From positions 1-5,236 of the forward strand of contig CALMDI010000534.1 of NCBI GenBank assembly GCA_937864975.1: a stretch of 5,236 nucleotides of DNA, read 5' to 3'. The notes under the pieces were generated by a model. It saw nothing but the letters and a program-made list of their open reading frames with translations, was not told where the DNA came from and ran no database searches. The stretch's first letter is position 1, and each line of letters opens with the position of its first letter. The translations under genes were made by a program, and so were the position numbers. Source of the DNA: an uncultured Chloroflexota bacterium (GTDB lineage Bacteria > Chloroflexota > Anaerolineae > Aggregatilineales > Phototrophicaceae). This document shows positions 1 to 5,236 of the stretch, in pieces.

Positions 1-469
1 GGACGAACTGCGCAAAGCTGGGGCCAAGCTCGGGCGACACACCGGCATAGTCGAGCACCAGGCCGTTATAGCCGCCCGAAACGACAAATGACAAAAGGGT
101 CTGCAAGTGGCTGGCGCGCGTCTCTTCGGATTTGAGCAGCGCCGCCAGCAGCGCCGGGTCGGGGGCAGCGCCGGCCTGGGTGCGCACCACCGGGTAAACG
201 GCGTAGGCCTGGTCGAGCGCCACGCCGGGGAGCTGGCCGGTGAGGGTGCCGTCGGCCTGCGCCAGCACCCCGCCCAGCAGCACGGCATTGGCCGCCTCGG
301 CCGCACCCGGGCTCAGCGATTGGCCCGGCTCCAAAACGGTGTAGGCCAGCGGCGGCCCGCCCACCGCCTGAAAGAGGCCCACGGCCTGCGGCAGGCTGCT
401 CACCACCGCCACCAGTTGGCCGCCGCGCGCCTGCGCCGGGAGAAACTCCCAGGCCGTGCCGTTCCAGCT
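1..469 (-). other. GH18/YaaH-like glycosidase-type segment lacking the catalytic Glu (residues 126-281, incomplete)
   Basis: The segment opens with SWNGTAWEFLPA (126-137), a pattern I associate with secreted Chloroflexota proteins carrying a WxGxAWxxLP motif before a GH18-like barrel. It continues with alternating hydrophobic strands (QLVAVVSS 143-150) and helices. Near the edge it has GGYNGLVLDYAGVSPE (257-272). This lines up with the GH18 strand-4 signature DGxDxDxE (YaaH-like: GYDGVxxDxE). Asn260, Val263 and Ala267 stand at the first, second and catalytic acidic positions, and only Asp265 is kept, so a hydrolase of the usual mechanism is not expected from what is visible. Such proteins are normally exported, but no signal peptide is visible because the true N-terminus is replaced by Icd. 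GC is about 71% by hand count. The family assignment is by motif memory and is moderate at best. Confidence 0.5.
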
Positions 470-844
470 ATACAGGTCGAGCACCTGCCGGAGCGTGACG
501 TTAAGCGAGCGGAAGCCGCCGCCTACGGGGGTCGTGAGGGGACCCTTGATGCCGATGAGGAATTCGCGCATCGCGTCGAACGTTTCTTCGGGCATGTAAT
601 CGCCGTTGTAGACCTGCGCCGCCTTCTCGCCCGCGTAAATTTCCATCCACGCGATTTTGCGATTGCCGTTGTAGGCGATATCGACCGCCGCGTCCCAGAT
701 GCGCTTGCTGGCAGTCATGATGTCGGGTCCGATGCCGTCGCCTTCGATGAAACCGATAATGGGGTTGTTGGGAACGTTGAGCTTGCCGTTGGTGGCGGTG
801 ATTTTCTCGCCGCTGGACGGCACGATGATCTTGTCGTAAGGCAT
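1..844 (-). CDS. icd: Chimeric ORF: N-terminal NADP-isocitrate dehydrogenase joined in frame to a GH18-like sequence (partial)
   Basis: Read from the ATG at 844-842, the minus strand is open to the left edge: 281 codons with no stop, continuing outside the window. Residues 1-125 are a clear isocitrate dehydrogenase (isocitrate + NADP+ to 2-oxoglutarate + CO2 + NADPH; cytoplasmic, TCA cycle). Motifs seen are KLNVPNNPII (21-30), IEGDGIGPD (33-41), WMEIYAGEK (66-74), KGPLTTPVGGG (100-110) and RSLNVTLRQ (112-120). From residue 126 the sequence no longer resembles Icd and looks like a Chloroflexota-type GH18/YaaH-like protein. A normal Icd is about 416 residues, so roughly 290 residues including most of the active site are missing here. 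The start is supported by AGGAG at 855-859 (minus strand), 10 nt from the ATG. I consider an assembly or recombination chimera likelier than a functional fusion. The Icd identification is firm; the status of the whole ORF is not. Confidence 0.8.
   Translation of the reverse strand, partial: MPYDKIIVPSSGEKITATNGKLNVPNNPIIGFIEGDGIGPDIMTASKRIWDAAVDIAYNGNRKIAWMEIYAGEKAAQVYNGDYMPEETFDAMREFLIGIKGPLTTPVGGGFRSLNVTLRQVLDLYSWNGTAWEFLPAQARGGQLVAVVSSLPQAVGLFQAVGGPPLAYTVLEPGQSLSPGAAEAANAVLLGGVLAQADGTLTGQLPGVALDQAYAVYPVVRTQAGAAPDPALLAALLKSEETRASHLQTLLSFVVSGGYNGLVLDYAGVSPELGPSFAQFV
470..844 (-). other. icd: Isocitrate dehydrogenase N-terminal portion (residues 1-125)
   Basis: The residue numbering coincides with E. 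coli Icd as I recall it. Lys100, Thr104 (nucleotide/substrate loop), Ser113 (substrate-binding serine, target of AceK phosphorylation in enterics), Asn115 and Arg119 all fall at the same positions, and LDLY ends at Tyr125. In the family the next conserved residue is Arg129 (in a CLRPVR-like motif), which is absent. Also lost are the later substrate residues (Arg153, Tyr160, Lys230) and the metal-binding aspartates (Asp283, Asp307). This portion alone cannot form a complete active site. GC by hand count over 481-840 is about 60%. The presence of Ser113 does not by itself imply AceK regulation, and no aceK is visible here. Confidence 0.93.
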
Positions 845-854
845 GAGAATCCGT

Positions 855-859
855 CTCCT
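855..859 (-). promoter_or_regulatory. Ribosome binding site for the icd-type ORF
   Basis: The plus strand reads CTCCT, giving AGGAG on the minus strand, with 10 nt to the ATG at 844-842. The same AGGAGAC heptamer with a 10-nt spacer precedes the divergent membrane-protein gene, which supports this as the native translation start. Confidence 0.75.
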
Positions 860-906
860 GATCGGGTCGCGCGTATTTCAGAATTGGGTTGTCTGCGAGT
901 GGCGCG

Positions 907-912
907 ATTATA
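907..912 (-). promoter_or_regulatory. Consensus -10 box (TATAAT) upstream of icd; overlaps TATAAC on the plus strand
   Basis: The minus strand carries a perfect TATAAT at 912-907, about 63 nt upstream of the ATG at 844. No good -35 hexamer sits at 16-18 bp; the nearest candidates (TTGTTT at 931-926, TTGATA at 927-922) are too close. The same AT-rich core gives TATAAC on the plus strand (909-914), about 58 nt before the ATG at 972, so it may serve both divergent genes. It stands out as an AT-rich island in GC-rich DNA. This is pattern-based only. Confidence 0.4.
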
Positions 913-956
913 ACCGCACTTTATCAAACAATGCTAAACTGAAACAGCGTCGCCGC

Positions 957-961
957 AGGAG
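957..961 (+). promoter_or_regulatory. Ribosome binding site deciding the start at 972
   Basis: AGGAG lies 10 nt before the ATG at 972-974. The frame is open further upstream to an ATG at 843, but that start would overlap the 5' end of the divergent icd-type ORF and lacks a comparable site, so 972 is chosen. Confidence 0.75.
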
Positions 962-971
962 ACCCGCGGGT

Positions 972-2327
972 ATGTTCAACTCGGCAATTCTTGAAGTCGT
1001 CGTCGGCTTGATTTTTGTCTTCAGCCTGCTGGCGATCATCGTCACGCAGATCAATACCGTGATCGTCAACATCCTGAACCTGCGGGCGCGGCATCTGAAA
1101 GGGGCAATGCAGGCGCTCATTACCGACCCCGACACGCAGGCAAAGCTGCTGACGCACCCGCTGATCCGTCTCGTAGACCGACGTGTCAATCCCAACATCG
1201 AGCTTTCGGCGCAGGTCGCGGAAGCCGTGGTCGAAAGCGACACGTCGGACGTGGCATGGATTCAGCCCTCGGTATTTGCGGACGTGATGATCGAGCTGAT
1301 TACCGCGCAGGCATCCGACGAGCATCGCGAGCTGTTCGCGCCGCTGCTGCGCGTGGGCGACACCGTGCTGGACAACGCGGAAAAGGTCGGGCTGCACGCG
1401 CTGGTGAGGAAGCTGCAAAATTCCGGCGGCGAGATTACCGAGCTGCATACGTTTATCCTCACGCTGCCCGACCCGGCGGATCGACAGGCGATGTTAACCG
1501 CGCTGGCGCAGGTGGAAGTGACCATGCGCCAGTATCGCACGTCGTCCGGCGATTTGATCGCCCTGCTGCGCGGTGTGAATGACCTGCAAACCGAGTCGTT
1601 CCGGCGCGCGCTCGACACGCTGCTTGGCGCGGCGCGCACGATTGAGGACGCGAAACTGCGCCTATCTCGCTGGTTCGACATGAGCATGGAGCACGTGACG
1701 GACACCTACCGCCGACGAATCCAGATTATCTCGCTCGGCGTAGGGCTGCTGCTGGCAGTGCTTCTCAACGTGGATACGCTGCAAATGGCTCAGGCGCTCT
1801 GGAACGACCCGGCGCTGCGCGATACCGTGGTGCTCGCGGCTCAAAGCTCGATCAACACGGGCAATTTGCAGGCGCAGGTCAACGAAGCGACCGCGGCGCT
1901 GGCACAGGCGCAAGCCGGGGACGGAACCTCGACGCTCGATTTAGGCACGAGCGACCTCATACTTGAAACGACGCCGGAACCGGGCGATACCCCTGGTGTG
2001 GACACGCGCGAAGGCATCCTTGAACTCGGCGAGTCGGCAGCGCGGACGATTATCTCGATTGAAAATCTGCTTAACTTTCGCCTGCCAATTGGCTGGTATT
2101 TCGAGCCAATCGCCGCCGAGGACGCTGAGGTTTTGCCGATCCTCGACCCGCGAAGTGACGCGCGCAACTTCTGGAATTACCTGCCCGGCAACAATCCGGC
2201 GGACTGGTTTGGGCTGTGGCTGCGTAAGATTATCGGGCTGGCGCTGACGACGATTGCCGTGTCGCAGGGTGCGCCGTTCTGGTTCGACCTGATGAACCGG
2301 ATCGCGCGCGGGAGCCAGTCTGCCTAG
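972..2327 (+). CDS. Predicted membrane protein of unknown function, three membrane segments, 451 aa
   Basis: I cannot name this protein's function. The start at 972 has AGGAG 10 nt upstream and places a hydrophobic segment right at the N-terminus (about 6-34, VVVGLIFVFSLLAIIVTQI). A long soluble, mostly helical region follows (about 36-245), rich in charged residues. It ends in RWFDMSMEHVTDTYRRR (233-249), which leads into a second membrane segment (about 250-268). Next is LNVDTLQMAQALWNDPALR (265-283) and a variable linker rich in Ala, Gln, Thr and Pro (about 290-345). The third hydrophobic segment (about 414-434) is followed by SQGAPFWFDLMNRIARG (431-447). From memory, unnamed bacterial membrane proteins share this RWFD...YxRR / NVDT...LW / GAPFWFDLxN layout, so I regard it as a conserved uncharacterised family. 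It is transcribed alone, divergent from icd and convergent with the next gene. Confidence 0.85.
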   Translation: MFNSAILEVVVGLIFVFSLLAIIVTQINTVIVNILNLRARHLKGAMQALITDPDTQAKLLTHPLIRLVDRRVNPNIELSAQVAEAVVESDTSDVAWIQPSVFADVMIELITAQASDEHRELFAPLLRVGDTVLDNAEKVGLHALVRKLQNSGGEITELHTFILTLPDPADRQAMLTALAQVEVTMRQYRTSSGDLIALLRGVNDLQTESFRRALDTLLGAARTIEDAKLRLSRWFDMSMEHVTDTYRRRIQIISLGVGLLLAVLLNVDTLQMAQALWNDPALRDTVVLAAQSSINTGNLQAQVNEATAALAQAQAGDGTSTLDLGTSDLILETTPEPGDTPGVDTREGILELGESAARTIISIENLLNFRLPIGWYFEPIAAEDAEVLPILDPRSDARNFWNYLPGNNPADWFGLWLRKIIGLALTTIAVSQGAPFWFDLMNRIARGSQSA

Positions 2328-2361
2328 CGCTTCCTAAAAGCGGCACGTTTTCGCCTGCTCG
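2328..2361. terminator. Short convergent intergenic gap with a weak hairpin
   Basis: Two convergent genes leave only 34 bp between their stops. It holds an inverted repeat CGCTT-CCTAA-AAGCG (2328-2342; 5-bp stem, 5-nt loop), followed on the plus strand by GGCACGTTTTCG. The stem is short and the T run (four) is displaced, so a bidirectional terminator is only a possibility. Confidence 0.3.
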
Positions 2362-3585
2362 CTAATCCTCCTCTACGACTGCCAGGAAGCCGAGATCGCG
2401 CGCGAACACCATGCGGTTCCAACTGAACACGTAAGTGTCCCGCCGTCCGTCTTCGTCCAGTTCCAATGTGGGGTCGGGGTCTTCAAGGACGAGCAGCGTC
2501 ACCGGGCGACCGCTCGCTTCGACTGCCCGAACGGAGCGAAGCTCCACGCCGCGGTCGCCGAGCAGTTCCATAAACGGCTCGTTCGTGACGGCGCTGGTGT
2601 AGCTTTCGAACCTCGCCTGTAGCGCCTCTGCCGCCGCCTCGGCGTCTGTGCCCTCAGGATGAACGAGCGCCACCACAAGCCACGACTGCCCTGTTTGATG
2701 ATAGGTCGCGAACGCGGCAATGTCGTACGGGGGCAGCGCCGGCAGTTCCGCCAGGGACTCCTCGAAGGCTTCGAGCATTTCCGGCGTCAGGCGCGGACCG
2801 AAGTGAAACTCCGGGTCCATCAACTGCGCGCCATCCATGAGAATCGCGCCGACCAGCGCGCCCATATCCGAGACCGCTTCGCCTTCGAGCGCGGCAGCCG
2901 CCGCTGAAAACGCGGGATCGTCGGCAAGGGATGGGGTTTCGCCCGACCGCGCGTCGAGCGCGCTCTCGATCACGGGAGTCGCCTTCGCAATGACCAGCCG
3001 GTCGTCGCCGACCACAATGCGGTTCAGGTCGCCAAGCTGGGCGACGCGCGGCAGATCGCTGGTCAACGTGACTTCGTAATCCTCGTTAATTGAATAGAGG
3101 GTTGTGTCGTCCAACTCGTCCGCGGCGTAGCCGGTCGCGGTCAGCGCTTGCCCGATCTGGCGCTCGCTAAAATTGCCCTCGACCAGCGTGATCCATTCGG
3201 GTGGCTCGCCTGCCTGAAGATAGCGGTCGGAATTGAAGATGTCGAAGCCGAACGCCGGGCGCATTTCGTCCTGAAGCACATACTGAAGTCCCAGGGCGTT
3301 GGGCGGCAGGGTTTGCTCGGCGGTGATGAACATCCACGCCGTCGTCGTGAAGTCTCCCTCATCCCCGCGCCGCTCAAAGTCGGCAAGGCTGGCAAACGGC
3401 TCGAAGCCCCACGACTCGAACCACGCCGCCTGATCGCCATATTGAACAAAGCTGCGGTAGTCAGGCGTATCCGGCACGTAGCTCAGCAGGCGCAGAAGCG
3501 GGCTTTCCGAGTCGTCCTGAGCCGAGAGAGGTATCGCGGTCAGAAGGATGGCGAACAGGCAGAGCATTAGCAGACGAGCGCGCAT
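2362..3585 (-). CDS. Secreted protein of unknown function, 407 aa
   Basis: The N-terminus (MRARLLMLCLFAILLTAIPLSAQ) is a typical Sec signal peptide: two arginines, a hydrophobic core at about 5-19, and likely cleavage near SA-Q (21-23). The only cysteine noted (Cys9) lies inside the hydrophobic core and does not make a lipobox. The mature part has no further membrane segment and is strongly acidic. It starts with LLRLLSYVPDTPDYRSFVQYGD (30-51). Its middle contains GNFSERQIGQALTATGY (137-153), TLYSINEDY (162-170) and NRIVVGDDRLVIAKATPVIE (188-207), and a later part is ALPPYDIAAFATYHQ (283-297). These read like a folded domain with possible repeated beta-alpha units, faintly like DUF3352-type secreted proteins, but I would not assign it. 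AAGGAG at 3593-3598 (minus strand), 7 nt from the ATG, supports the start. It lies 111 bp downstream of the phosphohexomutase gene on the same strand, with no functional link evident. Confidence 0.85.
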   Translation of the reverse strand: MRARLLMLCLFAILLTAIPLSAQDDSESPLLRLLSYVPDTPDYRSFVQYGDQAAWFESWGFEPFASLADFERRGDEGDFTTTAWMFITAEQTLPPNALGLQYVLQDEMRPAFGFDIFNSDRYLQAGEPPEWITLVEGNFSERQIGQALTATGYAADELDDTTLYSINEDYEVTLTSDLPRVAQLGDLNRIVVGDDRLVIAKATPVIESALDARSGETPSLADDPAFSAAAAALEGEAVSDMGALVGAILMDGAQLMDPEFHFGPRLTPEMLEAFEESLAELPALPPYDIAAFATYHQTGQSWLVVALVHPEGTDAEAAAEALQARFESYTSAVTNEPFMELLGDRGVELRSVRAVEASGRPVTLLVLEDPDPTLELDEDGRRDTYVFSWNRMVFARDLGFLAVVEED

Positions 3586-3592
3586 TTTATCG

Positions 3593-3598
3593 CTCCTT
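3593..3598 (-). promoter_or_regulatory. Ribosome binding site for the secreted protein gene
   Basis: CTCCTT on the plus strand gives AAGGAG on the minus strand, 7 nt from the ATG at 3585-3583. I see no convincing promoter or T-tailed hairpin in the rest of the 111-bp gap (3586-3696), so read-through from the phosphohexomutase gene remains possible. Confidence 0.75.
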
Positions 3599-3696
3599 GG
3601 CGTCTATTCGGGCGAGCGGAAGCGTACCGCACTTCAGAGCCGCTTCACAGGATGACGTCGCCCTGCCGCCGAGGGTTCCACAGTTCCCCGACGCCG

Positions 3697-5133
3697 TTAT
3701 GCCGTGATTTTCTCGCCCATCTCACCGCCCATCGTCAGCATCGCCTTGACCGCGTCCCGCGAGTGCGCTTCGGCGTAAATGCGTAAGACCGGCTCGGTGC
3801 CGCTCGGACGGATCAACAGCCAGCTTTTATCGGCGAGGTAGAATTTGACGCCGTCGAGCGTATCGACCCGCACGACCGACTCGCCGTTGATGGCGGCGGG
3901 CGCGGCATCGACCAGCATTTTCACCATCTGCTTTTTCGGGCGCTGGTGGGCAAGATGCACGTCGTTGCGCGCGTAGCAGGCGGGACCGTAGGTTTGCTGA
4001 AGATCGGCAATGATCTCGTGCAGCGGCGCGCGGTGATATGCCATGACTTCCAGCAACAGCAGCCCCATGAGAATGCCGTCGCCTTCGGGAATATGCCCGC
4101 GAACGCTGATTCCACCGCTCTCCTCGCCGCCGATCAGGACGTCGTTTCGCATCATCAGGTCGGCGATGTGATTGAAACCCACGGGCGTCTCATGCACTTT
4201 CAGGTCGTGTTTCTGAGCGAGATTGTCGATCATGTAGGTGGTCGAAACGGTTTTGACGACGTCGCCCCGCTGCCCTTTCGTTTCGACCAGGTGGCGCAGG
4301 ACGAGCGCGAAAATGTGATGGGGATCAACAAAATTGCCCTGCGCGTCCATCGCGCCGATCCGGTCGGCGTCGCCGTCGGTCGCCAGCCCGATATCGGCTT
4401 GCTCGCGCTGAACGGCGGCGACGAGGTCATTGAGGTAACGCTGTAGCGGCTCCGGGTGGATGCCCCCAAAGCCAGGGTTCAGCGTCGCGCGAATCTCCGA
4501 GACGTGACAGCGCGAGCGCGAAAGCAGGCTATGAAACGCGCCCCGCCCTGCCCCCCACATCGCATCGGCGACGACCTTTAATTCGCGCTCCGAGATGCGA
4601 TCCATATCGACCAGCGTATTCAGATGCTGGTAGTACGTCCACGAGGGGTCGAAGCGGCGAATCAGCCCTGCCTCGACCGCCTGATCGTAGTCCATACTGT
4701 TTGGACCGCGCGCCTCGCGTTCCATGTTGCTCAATTCTTCTTCCACCAGCGCGCACTGCTCGGCGGTGGCGCTGCCGCCGTAGGGCGCTTTCAGCTTGAA
4801 GCCGTTGTAGCGCGGTGGGTTGTGGCTGGCAGTAATGACGATGCCCGCGTCGGCGTTCTTCTCCTTGACGTTGTAGGAAATGGCGGGCGTTGGCGCGTCG
4901 GTTCGCGTCAGCCACGCGATGATGTTGTTCGCCGCCATCACGCGGGCAACGTCGGTGGCGAAACGGTCGGATAGAAAGCGCGTGTCGTAGCCGATGACGA
5001 CTTCCGGCACGCGGTCGGTGGTTTGCTGCTGGTTGATGCTGTCGGCAACCGCCTGCGCCAGCAGCCGGAGATTGGCAAAGGTGAACGTGTCTGCGATGAC
5101 GGCTCGCCAGCCATCGGTTCCAAAGCGGATCAT
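3697..5133 (-). CDS. Phosphoglucomutase/phosphomannomutase family protein (alpha-D-phosphohexomutase), 478 aa
   Basis: This cytoplasmic enzyme is predicted to interconvert sugar 1- and 6-phosphates (glucose and/or mannose) through a phosphoserine and a bis-phosphate intermediate. It would supply glycogen, nucleotide-sugar and envelope pathways. All four family motifs are present and in order. They are the N-terminal FGTDGWR (4-10), the active-site loop TASHNPPRYNG (101-111) with phosphoserine Ser103, and the metal loop DGDADR (253-258; Asp253, Asp255, Asp257 bind Mg2+). The last two are the sugar-specificity loop GGEESGG (335-341) and the phosphate-binding RPSGTEPVLRIY (442-453). The length fits the four-domain family (about 450-480). 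FGTDGWR rather than FGTDGIRG argues against GlmM, and the EES loop leans toward glucose, but substrate cannot be settled from sequence. AGGAG lies 7 nt before the ATG. The gene looks intact, and nothing suggests recent transfer. Confidence 0.95.
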   Translation of the reverse strand: MIRFGTDGWRAVIADTFTFANLRLLAQAVADSINQQQTTDRVPEVVIGYDTRFLSDRFATDVARVMAANNIIAWLTRTDAPTPAISYNVKEKNADAGIVITASHNPPRYNGFKLKAPYGGSATAEQCALVEEELSNMEREARGPNSMDYDQAVEAGLIRRFDPSWTYYQHLNTLVDMDRISERELKVVADAMWGAGRGAFHSLLSRSRCHVSEIRATLNPGFGGIHPEPLQRYLNDLVAAVQREQADIGLATDGDADRIGAMDAQGNFVDPHHIFALVLRHLVETKGQRGDVVKTVSTTYMIDNLAQKHDLKVHETPVGFNHIADLMMRNDVLIGGEESGGISVRGHIPEGDGILMGLLLLEVMAYHRAPLHEIIADLQQTYGPACYARNDVHLAHQRPKKQMVKMLVDAAPAAINGESVVRVDTLDGVKFYLADKSWLLIRPSGTEPVLRIYAEAHSRDAVKAMLTMGGEMGEKITA

Positions 5134-5140
5134 GCTGTCA

Positions 5141-5145
5141 CTCCT
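5141..5145 (-). promoter_or_regulatory. Ribosome binding site for the phosphohexomutase gene
   Basis: CTCCT on the plus strand is AGGAG on the minus strand, 7 nt from the ATG at 5133-5131. This puts FGTDGWR at residue 4, as expected for the family. Confidence 0.8.
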
Positions 5146-5153
5146 GAGTGTTG

Positions 5154-5182
5154 AATATCTACCGTGATTGCTAATTCCGCAA
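5154..5182 (-). promoter_or_regulatory. Possible promoter of the phosphohexomutase gene
   Basis: On the minus strand TTGCGG (5182-5177) and GATATT (5159-5154) are 17 bp apart, about 20 nt upstream of the start codon. Three of six and four of six positions match the sigma-70 consensus. The AT-rich patch is the only one in the upstream region, but the match is weak. Confidence 0.25.
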
Positions 5183-5186
5183 CCCC

Positions 5187-5228
5187 ACCCCGCCTCACTG
5201 GCTCGGGGTTCCCGCCAAAGGCGGGAAC
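5187..5228. repeat. Two overlapping, mutually exclusive hairpins upstream of the phosphohexomutase gene
   Basis: The first hairpin pairs ACCCCG (5187-5192) with CGGGGT (5204-5209) around an 11-nt loop. The second pairs GTTCCCGCC (5208-5216) with GGCGGGAAC (5220-5228), a perfect 9-bp stem with loop AAA. They share bases 5208-5209, so both cannot form fully at once. On the plus strand the second is followed by TTCGGTTT at the window edge, which is terminator-like, but no plus-strand gene precedes it. A REP-like intergenic palindrome is an alternative. The remainder of 5134-5236 holds no gene. Confidence 0.55.
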
Positions 5229-5236
5229 TTCGGTTT

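Noticed and set aside
1..469. The left segment as a frameshifted or diverged continuation of isocitrate dehydrogenase
   Set aside because: In the translated frame there is no trace of the conserved Icd motifs expected after residue 125 (the Arg129 region, the FRENxED region), and the sequence has its own coherent protein character and base composition.
107..913. Long plus-strand open frame of 268 codons opposite the icd-type ORF
   Set aside because: It is antisense to recognisable Icd sequence, its translation is Arg/Ala/Gly-rich with no family resemblance, and such shadows are expected opposite GC-rich genes.
843..971. Upstream ATG at 843 as the start of the membrane protein
   Set aside because: It would overlap the divergent start codon at 844-842, adds a basic non-conserved tail, and lacks a ribosome site. 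The ATG at 972 has AGGAG 10 nt upstream and begins at the membrane segment.
924..1448. Minus-strand open frame of 174 codons inside the membrane protein gene
   Set aside because: It has no recognisable motif, it is Arg/Gln/His-rich, and it lies wholly opposite a better-supported gene.
3148..3570. Plus-strand open frame of 140 codons opposite the secreted protein gene
   Set aside because: It is antisense to a gene with a signal peptide and a ribosome site, its composition is arbitrary, and it has no ribosome site of its own that I could support.
3586..3696. A small gene, promoter or terminator in the gap between the secreted protein and phosphohexomutase genes
   Set aside because: I saw no open frame with a ribosome site, no T-tailed hairpin and no -35/-10 pair. 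Only the ribosome site of the secreted protein gene is supportable.
3946..4446. Plus-strand open frame of 166 codons opposite the phosphohexomutase gene
   Set aside because: It is opposite the catalytic motifs of a clear enzyme, so its openness follows from the codon constraints on the other strand.

Overview
The window looks like chromosomal DNA from a high-GC bacterium, most plausibly Chloroflexota (Anaerolineae-like) or a metagenome-assembled genome of that kind. This rests on protein flavour (small phosphohexomutase, GH18-like secreted protein style, unfamiliar membrane and secreted proteins) and on AGGAG ribosome sites with 7-10 nt spacers. It is an inference, not a marker-gene identification. 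I see no rRNA, tRNA, CRISPR array, transposase or phage gene.

Layout from left to right. A minus-strand reading frame (1-844) starts as a textbook NADP-dependent isocitrate dehydrogenase and keeps E. coli Icd numbering exactly up to Tyr125. It then switches in frame to an unrelated sequence resembling the start of a degenerate GH18/YaaH-type glycosidase, and runs off the left edge. A 127-bp divergent gap follows, with a TATAAT box for the minus gene. The plus-strand gene at 972-2327 encodes a 451-residue membrane protein with three predicted membrane segments and no function I can assign. It converges with a minus-strand gene (2362-3585) for a 407-residue secreted protein, also unassigned. 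Upstream of that, on the same strand, lies an intact phosphoglucomutase/phosphomannomutase-family gene (3697-5133). The right edge (5146-5236) is non-coding and carries two hairpins that share bases.

Central carbon metabolism is represented by the Icd fragment (TCA cycle) and the phosphohexomutase (sugar phosphate/cell envelope precursors). The two middle genes are lineage-type hypotheticals. The phosphohexomutase and the secreted protein could be co-transcribed, but their 111-bp spacing makes this uncertain. The membrane protein is transcribed alone.

The main oddity is the Icd/GH18-like junction near 467-490. Hand-counted GC is about 71% in 1-480 against about 60% in 481-840. The Icd part lacks most of its catalytic residues. 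A mis-assembly at a short shared sequence, or a real rearrangement, is more likely than a working fusion enzyme, but the frame is open throughout and deserves direct checking. I found no convincing new multi-gene system.
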